A stretch of DNA of 64,000 bases from Vibrio navarrensis (lineage in GTDB: Bacteria > Pseudomonadota > Gammaproteobacteria > Enterobacterales > Vibrionaceae): positions 1,240,001 through 1,304,000 of the forward strand of contig NZ_CP065218.1 of NCBI RefSeq assembly GCF_015767675.1, given 5' to 3'. The translations under genes and the position numbers were made by a program. The stretch's first letter is position 1; each line of letters begins with the position of its first letter. Shown here one piece after another: positions 18,789 to 27,357 of this stretch. The notes under the pieces were generated by a model. The model made no database searches. It was not told the DNA's origin and was given only the letters and a program-made list of their open reading frames with translations.

Positions 18789-19676
18789 CTAACACAAAAT
18801 GCGTGCTAGATAGCTATTCACGGTATGGTAACGTTGCGGTAGGTCGCGGTTTCTTTTTTGCACCAAATATAAGGTTTCTCTCACTTCCGTTTTTGGACTG
18901 ACAACGACTAGGCTTTCGCTATCGACAAAGTTTGTGATGGCACTTTTTGGCAGCACGGTAAATCCCAAACCTCGAGAAACCGGGAGTAAGATTTGGCTCA
19001 GTTGGTTGACGTAGCCCGATTTTGGCAGCTTATCTAGGTTGATCTTCGACAGCGACTCCAGCTCACACGCATTGAAATAAATGGATAAGTAATGCTGGGC
19101 ATCAGGATGATCAATCACCCCAATATCGCATAGCAAGTCGGCGTTAATTTCACTTTCTTTATAAAACTTTGGTAAGACCAAACATAAAGTCTCGCTGCCG
19201 AGAACAGTGCTTTGAAATAGCCTTTCGTCGGGCTTTTGGGTGACAATCCCTAAGTCAATCATATCTGTCTGCAGATCATTGAAGATTTTCTGGTTGGGGG
19301 CGGCTTCAAGATGGATCTTTAAATCAAGATGCGCTTGCTGCAACGACAGCAACTGTGGATAGAGTTGCAATGCCAGTGAACCTGAACAGGATAACTTACA
19401 CAGACCAGCAAATGGATTATCAAACTCTAGGCTAGCAAACAAACGTGCTTCAGCATCGGCGCTCTTTACGGCGTGTTCATAGACCAATTTTCCTTGCTCT
19501 GTGAGTTCAAAGGTTTTATTGATTCGCTGTATGAGCGCATGACCGCAGAGCTCTTCAAGTTTTCGAATGTGCTGGCTGACCCCAGGTTGGGTCATATGCA
19601 GCTTTTCTGCCGTGTGAGTAAAGTGCCCCACATCAACTAAGGTTTTGAACGTGTTCAGCCAGATTGGATTGAGCAT
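18789..19676 (-). CDS. LysR-family transcriptional regulator
   Basis: A 295-residue regulator. Winged HTH at about 4-60 (T-H-T-A-E-K-L-H-M-T-Q-P-G-V-S-Q-H-I-R-K-L-E-E) and a periplasmic-binding-like effector domain from about 85. Start ATG 19676 follows AAGGA by eight bases; an ATG five codons upstream lacks a site. It is downstream of, and same-strand as, the VOC gene, with a hairpin between, so the VOC gene is a possible target or the two are cotranscribed by read-through. Effector unknown. Confidence 0.9.
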   Translation of the reverse strand: MLNPIWLNTFKTLVDVGHFTHTAEKLHMTQPGVSQHIRKLEELCGHALIQRINKTFELTEQGKLVYEHAVKSADAEARLFASLEFDNPFAGLCKLSCSGSLALQLYPQLLSLQQAHLDLKIHLEAAPNQKIFNDLQTDMIDLGIVTQKPDERLFQSTVLGSETLCLVLPKFYKESEINADLLCDIGVIDHPDAQHYLSIYFNACELESLSKINLDKLPKSGYVNQLSQILLPVSRGLGFTVLPKSAITNFVDSESLVVVSPKTEVRETLYLVQKRNRDLPQRYHTVNSYLARILC

Positions 19677-19777
19677 AGAGGTGTCCTTCATACAACCAAA
19701 AATGGATGGGGTGTCATATTTGTTTTAAGGTAACCCATAGAAAGCAACATAAAAGAAGCACTGTGCAGAAACAAGTA

Positions 19778-19800
19778 AGGATTAGCTAATTGCTAATCCT
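19778..19800 (-). terminator. Hairpin between VOC and LysR genes
   Basis: 9-bp inverted repeat AGGATTAGC / GCTAATCCT with a 5-base loop, without a strong T tract. It is either a weak terminator or an attenuating hairpin. Confidence 0.55.
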
Positions 19801-19832
19801 CAGAAGTGGTAATGCCAAGTGTACTTGGTGGG

Positions 19833-20318
19833 CTATTCGTAATCGGAAGCGTAGGTTTCTTCATACGAGTGGGAATAAAGCTCAAAGAGATTACCAAACG
19901 GGTCTTCTAAATAGACCATCTTAGCGGGCTTTGTATCGTCTTCTGGATGGTAACGCATCACATCCATACGCACTTTCCCACCAAATTTTGTCACTTTCTC
20001 CATCACTCCTGCAAAATCGTCGGTTTGCAGGCAGAAATGGAAAATACCTAGCCGAGAGAAGTCTACGCCATGGCGCTCTTGGCGTTCTCTCATTTCAAAC
20101 AGTTCGACACCAATACCATCTGTCGTGGTGAGGTGCGCAATGTTAAAACCTTTAAAACCCTCACCAAAAACCGCGATACACATACGGCCAATCGCCGTTT
20201 CTCGTTCTTCAATCACTTTTGTATTGTTCATGACGATTTTTAGCCCCAAAGCTTGAGTATAGAACTCCACCGCTTGGTCCATATCGCCCACCATGATGCC
20301 GACGTGATTCATTTTCAT
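19833..20318 (-). CDS. VOC-superfamily (glyoxalase/dioxygenase) protein
   Basis: A 161-residue protein with the paired beta-alpha-beta-beta-beta modules of the VOC fold. Likely metal ligands are His in M-N-H-V-G-I-M, His in F-H-F-C-L-Q and Glu in N-L-F-E-L-Y-S, the His-His-Glu set. D-M-D-Q-A-V-E-F-Y-T-Q-A-L-G-L is the standard opening helix. The reaction (lactoylglutathione lyase, epimerase or ring-cleavage dioxygenase) cannot be fixed from sequence. ATG 20318 is six bases after GGAG. Confidence 0.87.
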   Translation of the reverse strand: MKMNHVGIMVGDMDQAVEFYTQALGLKIVMNNTKVIEERETAIGRMCIAVFGEGFKGFNIAHLTTTDGIGVELFEMRERQERHGVDFSRLGIFHFCLQTDDFAGVMEKVTKFGGKVRMDVMRYHPEDDTKPAKMVYLEDPFGNLFELYSHSYEETYASDYE

Positions 20319-20445
20319 CACTTTCTCCAAATGCTAATTTTCTGAGTACTTGCGACCGATAGAGAAAGTCTATGTGAGCATGCTTGAGATGTTAAATTAT
20401 CAAATATTCTAAAAATAATAATGAAAAATTATCATCTCCAACCAT

Positions 20446-21219
20446 TCAAAGATAAAGTGGCGTGAAATCATGCCACTCTTCAGGTAACAGAGAGTTAACT
20501 AAGCGGAATACTTTTCGCGTTTTTGGAGAAAGATGCTGAACCGCAGTGCCGTAATGTTTTCGGTAGATGTGCTCTAACACTCCGCGTTGCTCGAGCTTTT
20601 GTAGTCCTTGTTCGAGATCTTTTTGCAGTTTGGTTTGGCTCGGATTCAGATAAAAGACGATAGGTAAAGGATAGAAAAACATCAGACTGGGCTCTATGAC
20701 GAGCCGACTGGCCTCTTGTGGATGGTCATCAAGTAAACTTTGTGCTTCGTTGATGCCGAGCGGGATAAAATCACACAGCCCTTCTTGTAGAAGTAAAAAT
20801 TGTTGTGCCAGCGTTCCTTGTTCCAATACCTGAAAACCATTTTGCCGCAAGAGTTCAGCGTCTGCCCAAGTGCCGGGAATGCCAGCGATACGCTGTTGCA
20901 ACTCAGAGAGCGATAAGTGGGCAAATTGATCCTGTTCATCACGGCGTACAATCAAGACACGACAACCCAAGATGCCGCCGCAAATGGCGTGAGGCACCAT
21001 CAGGTATGTTTCTTTGGCAAATTTACGGTTGCCCGCGACCGTGGTAGTGAGATCAGTGCCTGACGCAAAAATATTGGCCTCATCGGTGGCGAGAGGGTAG
21101 TCCGTAGTATCATGGACAATGTTGCAAGGCAGTTCTTGAGCTTGCAGTACAGCATGAAGTACATCGATTTCGTGCTGTTGTCTTGTCCACGATTTGTTGC
21201 CATTCCAGAAATTGAGCAT
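20446..21219 (-). CDS. Solute-binding-like protein without signal peptide
   Basis: A 257-residue protein with the fold signature of type-2 periplasmic binding proteins (L-S-L-S-E-L-Q-Q-R-I-A-G-I-P-G-T-W near 110, then L-L-L-Q-E-G-L-C-D-F-I-P). It opens directly with M-L-N-F-W-N-G-N and has no signal peptide or lipobox. The ATG has GGAG nine bases upstream and no better upstream start, so the absence looks real. It would act in the cytoplasm, perhaps as a sensor, or be a decayed binding protein. It is divergent from the glucan ABC operon, and the LacI-type palindrome at 21274 lies about 55 bp before its start. Confidence 0.7.
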   Translation of the reverse strand: MLNFWNGNKSWTRQQHEIDVLHAVLQAQELPCNIVHDTTDYPLATDEANIFASGTDLTTTVAGNRKFAKETYLMVPHAICGGILGCRVLIVRRDEQDQFAHLSLSELQQRIAGIPGTWADAELLRQNGFQVLEQGTLAQQFLLLQEGLCDFIPLGINEAQSLLDDHPQEASRLVIEPSLMFFYPLPIVFYLNPSQTKLQKDLEQGLQKLEQRGVLEHIYRKHYGTAVQHLSPKTRKVFRLVNSLLPEEWHDFTPLYL

Positions 21220-21273
21220 AGTGAGTCACTCCAACTTGTAGTCTAACCTTATCATTTCACGGAATATTTAATA

Positions 21274-21289
21274 AAGAAAGCGCTTTCTT
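21274..21289. promoter_or_regulatory. LacI-type operator 1
   Basis: Perfect palindrome AAGAAAGCGCTTTCTT with the central CG step typical of LacI/GalR sites. It is placed between the two divergent genes. Confidence 0.85.
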
Positions 21290-21552
21290 ATTGTTTAATG
21301 ACAAACAATAAGAGAAATGGAGAGTCACGGCGATGATTCTATCTCTTTGCGGAGAATAAACGTTTGTTACGTCACAAAATTCATCATAAATGGCATATTT
21401 TAAGTTTTTGATTTTTAAGTATTTTATTTAAGTCCAATAACTGGACATGGTTATAACTTATTGATATGTATAAGTTAAGTGAATCTGTGATCTCTGGTCG
21501 TTTTTATCCATCTCTATTTGAATAGTTGTAGGCAAAGGGGAAGAATGAATTA

Positions 21553-21570
21553 AAAGAAAGCGCTTTCTTT
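21553..21570. promoter_or_regulatory. LacI-type operator 2
   Basis: Perfect 18-bp palindrome AAAGAAAGCGCTTTCTTT, 280 bp centre-to-centre from operator 1 and about 95 bp before the binding-protein gene. Confidence 0.88.
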
Positions 21571-21621
21571 CTCGTTTTGCTAGTTATTGTGCGTACAACG
21601 GGAAGTGAATCAAAAAACAAT

Positions 21622-21637
21622 AAGAAATCGCTTTCAT
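21622..21637. promoter_or_regulatory. Degenerate LacI-type operator 3
   Basis: AAGAAATCGCTTTCAT keeps one perfect half (CGCTTTC) and a mismatched left half. It lies just upstream of the ribosome site and is a likely weak or auxiliary site. Confidence 0.55.
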
Positions 21638-21665
21638 GGGGTGTAACTAAAACAAGGACAATGTG

Positions 21666-23303
21666 ATGCAAAAGAAAACTCTGCTCGCAACTCTCGCTGC
21701 CAGTCTACTGTTAACTGCAACGGCCTCTACAGCGGCCGAGATCAAACAGGGTGGTACCTTAACCGTGCCAATCATCAATACGGGGTTTGTCGACAACTTC
21801 AACCCTTACACCACCAAAGATCTGCTGCACGGTGTGATGTTTGAACCTCTGTTGGTGTTCAATAACATGACGGGGAAAACGGATTTTCGTTTGGCAAAAT
21901 CGGTGGCTTACTCGGACGATCTAAAAACCCTCACCCTGACACTGCGTGACGACTTGAAATGGTCTGATGGCACGCCACTGACCGCAGAGGATGTGGTTTA
22001 CAGCTTCATGCTCACCAAAGATGCGCCAGCGTTTGACCAGAAAGGGATTTGGTCGGCGAAAAATCTGCAAACCATTACCGCCAAAGATGCGACTACAGTG
22101 GTCTTTGCACTCAATGAGGCGGACTCGACTTTCGCGTGGAATCTAGAGCGTTACCACATTGTTCCTAAGCACATTTGGTCAAAAGTGGCAGACTTAACCA
22201 CCTTTACCAATCCAAATCCTGTGGGCAGCGGCCCAATGACGGTAGTGAAATACGTTAAGCCACAGCAAATGGAACTGTGCCGTAACCCGAACTACTACCT
22301 TGAAGGTCGTCCATATCTTGATTGCGTCAACTTCCGCTCTTACAACGACAACTCGCAAATTCAACCTGCGTTGATCAAAGGCGAAATCGACTGGGGTTCC
22401 AACTTCATTGCGGATGTGGAATCGACGTTTGTCGCGCAAGACAAAGCCAACAACCACTTCTGGTACCCAGCCAACGACGCGATTCACCTGTACGTCAACA
22501 CCAAAAAAGCGCCGTTTGATGATCTGCGCGTGCGTCAGGCATTGTCAATGGCTCTGGATCGCCAAGAGATTGTCGATATCGCCGCTTATGGTTATCCGAC
22601 GCCCAACTACAATGTCGGCGGTATTGGTGAACTATACAAAACGCATATCGACCCTAAAATTGGGCAAAAATATGGTTATTTGACCCAATATAACCCAGAA
22701 AAAGCGAAACAATTGCTAGAAGATGCGGGCATTGTGGATCGCAATGGCGACGGTTTACGTGACAACAAAGATGGCTCAACGGTTGAGTTTGATATCGAAG
22801 TGGTGAACGGCTGGACTGACTGGATCCAAGTGGTGCAGATGGTCACGGAATACTTTGACGAAATCGGCATCAAGGCCAATGTGAAAACCGTGGACTGGGC
22901 GGTGTATGACGCTAACTTGAAAGAGAGCAAGTACACCATGTCGATCAACTGGTCGATGGTCGCCACCAACCCAATTTTGGCCTACCAAGAGTACTTCGCG
23001 ACGTCACGTATCGGCAAAACATGGCACGCGGGCCACGGTGTGAACTCGCCAGAGATCGACAAGTTGATTGAAAGCTTCGGCAAAATCGGCGATGCGAAAG
23101 AGCAAGAAGCGATTCTTTCTCAATTGCAGGAATATACCGCAGAAAACCTACCGTTTATTCCTCTGTTCTCTAACCCAACTTGGTTCCAGTACAGCACCAA
23201 GAAGATTGTTGGCTGGCCAGATGCAGATCATCCTTATGTACAGCCAGTGTGGTATGACGGCGGTAAGCGCGTGATCATTCTCAACAACTTACATCTGAAA
23301 TAA
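21666..23303 (+). CDS. Family-5 ABC solute-binding protein, beta-glucan oligosaccharides
   Basis: A 545-residue periplasmic binding protein (SBP_bac_5, Dpp/Opp type). Signal peptide is cut after T-A-S-T-A-A. Family markers: G-G-T-L-T-V, F-E-P-L-L-V, L-R-D-D-L-K-W-S-D-G-T-P-L-T-A-E-D-V-V-Y-S, and V-R-Q-A-L-S-M-A-L-D-R. In Vibrio and Thermotoga this family also binds chitin, cello- and laminari-oligosaccharides. The surrounding GH16/GH17/GH3 genes and shared operators point to beta-glucan oligosaccharides rather than peptides. ATG 21666 is seven bases after AAGGA. A stem-loop follows the stop, a common device for keeping binding-protein mRNA in excess. Confidence 0.88.
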   Translation: MQKKTLLATLAASLLLTATASTAAEIKQGGTLTVPIINTGFVDNFNPYTTKDLLHGVMFEPLLVFNNMTGKTDFRLAKSVAYSDDLKTLTLTLRDDLKWSDGTPLTAEDVVYSFMLTKDAPAFDQKGIWSAKNLQTITAKDATTVVFALNEADSTFAWNLERYHIVPKHIWSKVADLTTFTNPNPVGSGPMTVVKYVKPQQMELCRNPNYYLEGRPYLDCVNFRSYNDNSQIQPALIKGEIDWGSNFIADVESTFVAQDKANNHFWYPANDAIHLYVNTKKAPFDDLRVRQALSMALDRQEIVDIAAYGYPTPNYNVGGIGELYKTHIDPKIGQKYGYLTQYNPEKAKQLLEDAGIVDRNGDGLRDNKDGSTVEFDIEVVNGWTDWIQVVQMVTEYFDEIGIKANVKTVDWAVYDANLKESKYTMSINWSMVATNPILAYQEYFATSRIGKTWHAGHGVNSPEIDKLIESFGKIGDAKEQEAILSQLQEYTAENLPFIPLFSNPTWFQYSTKKIVGWPDADHPYVQPVWYDGGKRVIILNNLHLK

Positions 23304-23324
23304 GTGGTTTGTGTTTTCAATTGT

Positions 23325-23354
23325 TAGGAGTCACCGCCACGGTGGTGGCTCCTA
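23325..23354 (+). repeat. Intercistronic stem-loop after binding-protein gene
   Basis: An 11-bp stem (TAGGAGTCACC with GGTGGCTCCTA, one G-T pair) and 8-base loop lie between the binding-protein gene and the first permease. There is no T tract, so it probably slows 3' decay or partly attenuates rather than terminates. Confidence 0.7.
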
Positions 23355-23370
23355 GGTTAAAAGGTGTGTT

Positions 23371-24345
23371 ATGTCGTTTTTAGTTCGCCGTTTTGGCTTT
23401 TATTTTACTGCCTTTCTGATTGCGATTTCATTCAACTTTATGTTGCCGCGTTTGATGCCAGGGGATCCGGTGGATGCTCTGTTTGCCGCAGCACAAGGTC
23501 GAATGGACCCAGCTCAGATGGACGCAGTGCGTGAGATGTATGGTTTTGTCGATGGCAACCTGTTTGAGCAGTATCTGGCTTACATGAAGAGCGTGTTTAC
23601 GCTTGATCTTGGCCCTTCGGTACTGATGTTTCCGGTAAGTGTATCGGATGTGATTGCCATGGCGCTGCCGTGGACCATGTTCCTTGCGCTCGGCTCTTTG
23701 ATTGTCGCATTGATCATCGGTGTCAGTATTGGTACCTATGCGTCTTATCGTCGTGAAGGACTGTTTGGCCAAGTGGTGCCACCCGTGCTGGCCTTCATCA
23801 GTAACTTCCCTTATGTCGTTACTGCGCTGCTGCTGTTCTACTTCTTCGGTTTGAAACTGGAACTATTGCCGCTGGCGTACACCTACGACCCAGCGTTAGA
23901 GCCGGGCTTTAACCTGGAGTTTATCGGCAGCGTCGCCAAGCACGCGATACTTCCAGTGGGTTCGATGGTGGTGGTCGGTATTGCGACTTGGGTGTTTAAC
24001 ATGCGCAATGCGATGATCAACGTGCTCGGTGAAGATTACGTCACCATGGCGGAAGCGAAAGGACTGAGCAGTTTCCGCGTGATGTATCGCTATGCAGGAC
24101 GCAACGCGATTTTGCCAGTGGCAACCGCGATTGCCATGGCGATCGGTTTCTCCTTCGCCGGTTCGATCATGACGGAAGTGGTGTTCAACTACCAAGGGCT
24201 GGGCAACATTCTGCTCAAAGGCATTGTCGCCCGTGACTACCCATTGATCCAAGCCATCTTGTTGATTCTCGTTACCGCAGTACTGACGGCGAACTTTATT
24301 GCCGATCTGCTGTACGTCTGGCTTGACCCCCGCATTTCAAACTAA
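23371..24345 (+). CDS. ABC permease 1 (DppB-like)
   Basis: A 324-residue inner-membrane subunit with six hydrophobic helices. It starts with the DppB-type N terminus (F-L-V-R-R-F-G-F-Y, then P-R-L-M-P-G-D-P-V-D) and has the ATPase-contacting EAA-like loop in the second half (Y-V-T-M-A-E-A-K-G-L). It forms the channel with the next gene's product. AAAGG precedes ATG by six bases. It belongs to a five-gene operon, binding protein to second ATPase. Confidence 0.93.
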   Translation: MSFLVRRFGFYFTAFLIAISFNFMLPRLMPGDPVDALFAAAQGRMDPAQMDAVREMYGFVDGNLFEQYLAYMKSVFTLDLGPSVLMFPVSVSDVIAMALPWTMFLALGSLIVALIIGVSIGTYASYRREGLFGQVVPPVLAFISNFPYVVTALLLFYFFGLKLELLPLAYTYDPALEPGFNLEFIGSVAKHAILPVGSMVVVGIATWVFNMRNAMINVLGEDYVTMAEAKGLSSFRVMYRYAGRNAILPVATAIAMAIGFSFAGSIMTEVVFNYQGLGNILLKGIVARDYPLIQAILLILVTAVLTANFIADLLYVWLDPRISN

Positions 24346-24353
24346 GGTGTACC

Positions 24354-25346
24354 ATGGACAAGACAATCAATACTAATAATGCGTCCGAACCTAGTGAAAT
24401 GATCGCTCGTGAGCCTCGTTTCTCGTGGAAAAAGACCAAAAAAATACTGGGTAAAATTTACGCATTTTTCTATGGCAACCCGCCAGCCATTATTGGTGGT
24501 TTGTTACTGACTATTATCCTGAGCGGTGCATTGTTTGCACCGGTATTGGCAACCCACAACCCAGAAAAGCGCGTTGCTCGCCCGCACGTAGCACCGAATG
24601 CAGAATACGTTCTCGGTACCACGCGTAGTGGCCGTGATGTCTACAGCCAAGTGCTGCATGGCGCGCGCAAATCACTCACTGTGGCGATCGCAGCCGGTGT
24701 GATTGCCATGAGCCTAGCGGTGATCGTCGGCGTTTCATCCGGCTATTTCGGCGGCAAAATCGATGAGCGTCTTAACTTTCTGACCAACGTGTTTCTGGTT
24801 TTTCCCCAGTTGCCCCTTTTGATCGTGTTAGCGGCTTTTCTCGGTCAAGTGGGATCCTTGGTGATCACCGTCTTGCTCGGAATCACGTCGTGGCCTTGGG
24901 GCGCTCGGGTCATCCGCTCGCAAACCATGGCGATTCGCAATAAAGAGTTCATCATTTCGGCGGAAGTGATGGGTGAGTCAAAAATTCGCATCATCTTGGT
25001 CGAGATCCTGCCAAACCTTGTTTCCATCGTATTCGGCGGCTTCTTGGGTACCGTGATTTACGCCATGGGCGCGGAAGCGGGCCTAGGCATTCTAGGCTTG
25101 GGAGATGCAACCGAAGTGAGCTGGGGATCGATGCTTTACTGGGCGCAAACCTCCTCGTCGCTCTACACCGGCGCATGGTGGGAGATGCTGGTACCGGCGT
25201 CAGCATTGGCGATTACCGGTGGTGCGTTGGCGCTGGTCAACATGTCCATCGACCAAGTGAGCAACCCGAAACTGCGCACTGGCCCACACATCAAACTGTG
25301 GCATCAATTGAAAAAGCAAGCCGATAAACGCCGAGGTCTACTATGA
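24354..25346 (+). CDS. ABC permease 2 (DppC-like)
   Basis: A 330-residue inner-membrane subunit. A cytosolic N-terminal stretch of about 40 residues is followed by helix 1 (I-I-G-G-L-L-L-T-I-I-L), the H-V-A-P-N-A-E-Y-V-L-G-T periplasmic loop (DppC proteins carry H-x-x-G-T-D-x-x-G-R-D here; T-R-S-G-R-D follows), four to five more helices, and the coupling loop F-I-I-S-A-E-V-M-G-E-S. It begins eight bases after the first permease stop and overlaps the next gene by ATGA. Confidence 0.93.
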   Translation: MDKTINTNNASEPSEMIAREPRFSWKKTKKILGKIYAFFYGNPPAIIGGLLLTIILSGALFAPVLATHNPEKRVARPHVAPNAEYVLGTTRSGRDVYSQVLHGARKSLTVAIAAGVIAMSLAVIVGVSSGYFGGKIDERLNFLTNVFLVFPQLPLLIVLAAFLGQVGSLVITVLLGITSWPWGARVIRSQTMAIRNKEFIISAEVMGESKIRIILVEILPNLVSIVFGGFLGTVIYAMGAEAGLGILGLGDATEVSWGSMLYWAQTSSSLYTGAWWEMLVPASALAITGGALALVNMSIDQVSNPKLRTGPHIKLWHQLKKQADKRRGLL

Positions 25347-26296
25347 GTCAGTTACTTGAAATCAATAACTTGTGCGTAGATTACGTCTCACCCAATGGCG
25401 TGGCACGCGCAGTGAATAACGTAAGCTTAACCATCGCACCTGGGGAAACGCTCGGGCTGGCTGGCGAATCGGGCTGTGGCAAAAGCACCTTAGCGTTTGC
25501 CATCTCGCGTCTGCATAAAGCGCCTGCGCTGATCTCGGAGGGGGAAATCCTCTACAAAGGACAAGACGTGTTGAAGATGAATGATCGCCAATTGCGCGAT
25601 TTTCGCTGGAACGATGTGTCGGTGGTGTTCCAAAGCGCGATGAACTCGCTCAACCCGGTGATCACCATTGGCGAGCAACTGACGGATGTGATTTTGGCTC
25701 ACCGTAAAGTGCCGTACAAACAAGCCCATGAGAGAGCGGTAGACCTGCTGAAAATCGTCGGCATTCATGGCGATCGTATGAGCAGCTTTCCGCATCAACT
25801 CAGTGGCGGTATGAGGCAGCGTGTGGTGATTGCGGTGGCGCTCGCGCTTGAGCCAAAACTGATCATCATGGACGAGCCAACCACGGCGCTGGATGTGGTG
25901 GTTGAGCGCGAAATTCTCAACGAGCTGTACGAACTCAAGAGCAAGTTTGGCTTCTCGATTCTGTTCATCAGCCACGATTTGAGTCTGATGGGCGAAATCG
26001 CCGACCGCATTGGCGTGATGTACGCGGGCAACCTGATTGAGCTGGGCGAGGCGCAGCAAGTGTTTGGCAATCCACAGCACCCTTACACCAAAGGATTGAT
26101 CTCGTCATTCCCGACCATTCACGGGCCAAAAGAGCGTCTTTACGGCATTCCCGGTAACCCGGTCAATCTGCTCAATATCCCAACGGGATGTAATTTCCAA
26201 GAGCGTTGCGGTGTTTGTGCATCCGTGTGTAAGCAGCAAGAGCCACATCTCAAACGTGTCGGCAACGGCAGCCTAGTCTCTTGTCATTCAGTGTAG
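25343..26296 (+). CDS. ABC ATPase 1 (DppD-like)
   Basis: A 317-residue nucleotide-binding subunit. Walker A is G-E-S-G-C-G-K-S-T, the signature is L-S-G-G-M-R-Q-R, Walker B is L-I-I-M-D-E-P-T-T-A-L-D, and the H-loop is I-S-H-D-L. The C-terminal oligopeptide-transporter extension carries the four-Cys cluster (C-N-F-Q-E-R-C-G-V-C through V-C-K-Q) that binds an iron-sulfur cluster in some Dpp/Opp ATPases. It starts inside the previous gene's stop (ATGA). Confidence 0.95.
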   Translation: MSQLLEINNLCVDYVSPNGVARAVNNVSLTIAPGETLGLAGESGCGKSTLAFAISRLHKAPALISEGEILYKGQDVLKMNDRQLRDFRWNDVSVVFQSAMNSLNPVITIGEQLTDVILAHRKVPYKQAHERAVDLLKIVGIHGDRMSSFPHQLSGGMRQRVVIAVALALEPKLIIMDEPTTALDVVVEREILNELYELKSKFGFSILFISHDLSLMGEIADRIGVMYAGNLIELGEAQQVFGNPQHPYTKGLISSFPTIHGPKERLYGIPGNPVNLLNIPTGCNFQERCGVCASVCKQQEPHLKRVGNGSLVSCHSV

Positions 26297-26307
26297 TTGG
26301 GGGAAAT

Positions 26308-27294
26308 ATGCAACAAGTAAACACACCCGAGGTGATTCTTTCGGTTAAGAATCTGGTGAAAGATTTTCCTCTGGGTCAATCGATGAAAAGTAATCTGATG
26401 CGAGCGGTGAACGACGTGTCGTTTGAACTGCGCAAAGGCGAAGCGTTGGCGATTGTCGGTGAGTCGGGCTCAGGCAAAAGTACCGGAGCACGTATTTTAA
26501 CCCGCATCTACGATAAAACCGCAGGGGAAGTGACCTTTAAAGGCCAACCGCTGGCTGATTACATCAAAGAAAATGGTGAGTTGGAATACGCACGCCAAGT
26601 GCAGATGATTTTCCAAGACCCCTTTGGTTCACTCAATCCGGTGCACACCATCTATCACCACATTGCGCGTCCGTTGCAGATCCACAAACGGGCCGATAAC
26701 GCCGCTATTCCCAAACTGGTGTTTGAACTGCTTGAGCTGGTGGGCTTGTCGCCAGCCAAAGAGACGGCGGAAAAATACCCGCACGAGCTCAGTGGCGGTC
26801 AGCGTCAGCGCGTGGCGATTGCACGTGCCATCGCTGTTGACCCGGAAGTGATTCTGGCCGACGAGCCGATCTCGATGCTGGATGTGTCAGTTCGCTTAGG
26901 CATTTTGAACTTGATGGCGGATCTAAAAGATAAGCACGGCATCTCATTTATGTACATCACTCACGACATCGCAACCGCGCGTTACTTTGCAGAAAAGACC
27001 GCGGTGATGTACGTCGGCCACATGGTTGAGTGGGGCGACAGCGACAGTGTGACGCAAAACCCGCAGCATCCGTATTCGCAGCTGCTGCTTTCTGCGGTGC
27101 CAGAAGTGGGCAAGGCGGGGAGACGGGAACTGCAAGCGAAAAAAGGCGAGATTCCACTGTGGAAGCCAAGCAGTGTTGGCTGTCCATTCGCGGCTCGCTG
27201 TCTGAAAGCGACTGAGCAGTGTACGCACTCGCTGCCAGAAGCAACCCAAATTGCAGAAAACCACTTTGCTCGTTGCCATCACCTTGCTGGGTGA
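26308..27294 (+). CDS. ABC ATPase 2 (DppF-like)
   Basis: A 328-residue partner ATPase. Walker A G-E-S-G-S-G-K-S-T, signature E-L-S-G-G-Q-R-Q-R, Walker B V-I-L-A-D-E-P-I-S-M-L-D, H-loop I-T-H-D-I-A. The C-terminal Cys motif is present (V-G-C-P-F-A-A-R-C, then C-T and A-R-C-H). The Ile-Ser in place of Thr-Ser after D-E-P is a small departure from the norm that sugar-type members show. ATG 26308 follows GGGGG; earlier in-frame codons overlap the previous gene. It is the last gene of the ABC operon. Confidence 0.94.
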   Translation: MQQVNTPEVILSVKNLVKDFPLGQSMKSNLMRAVNDVSFELRKGEALAIVGESGSGKSTGARILTRIYDKTAGEVTFKGQPLADYIKENGELEYARQVQMIFQDPFGSLNPVHTIYHHIARPLQIHKRADNAAIPKLVFELLELVGLSPAKETAEKYPHELSGGQRQRVAIARAIAVDPEVILADEPISMLDVSVRLGILNLMADLKDKHGISFMYITHDIATARYFAEKTAVMYVGHMVEWGDSDSVTQNPQHPYSQLLLSAVPEVGKAGRRELQAKKGEIPLWKPSSVGCPFAARCLKATEQCTHSLPEATQIAENHFARCHHLAG

Positions 27295-27326
27295 TGGTTA
27301 GCATCTCTATTTAAAAAAGCGCAAAT

Positions 27327-27340
27327 AGAAAGCGCTTTCT
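27327..27340. promoter_or_regulatory. LacI-type operator 4
   Basis: Palindrome AGAAAGCGCTTTCT, 17 bp before the phosphorylase ATG. Position so close to the start suggests a block on local transcription or read-through from the ABC operon. Confidence 0.85.
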
Positions 27341-27357
27341 TTAGTCGGAATGAAATT

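Larger units (their letters stand above)
21220..21665. promoter_or_regulatory. Divergent control region of glucan ABC operon
   Basis: 446 bp without a gene. It holds three copies of the regulon palindrome (listed separately), the ABC-operon promoter and the promoter of the signal-less binding-protein gene. The remaining DNA is AT-rich. AAGGA at 21654-21658 is the ribosome site for the next gene. Confidence 0.75.

Noticed and set aside
21663..27294. ABC operon as a dipeptide importer
   Set aside because: Family fits Dpp, but shared operators and glycoside hydrolase neighbours favour oligosaccharides; not excluded by sequence alone.
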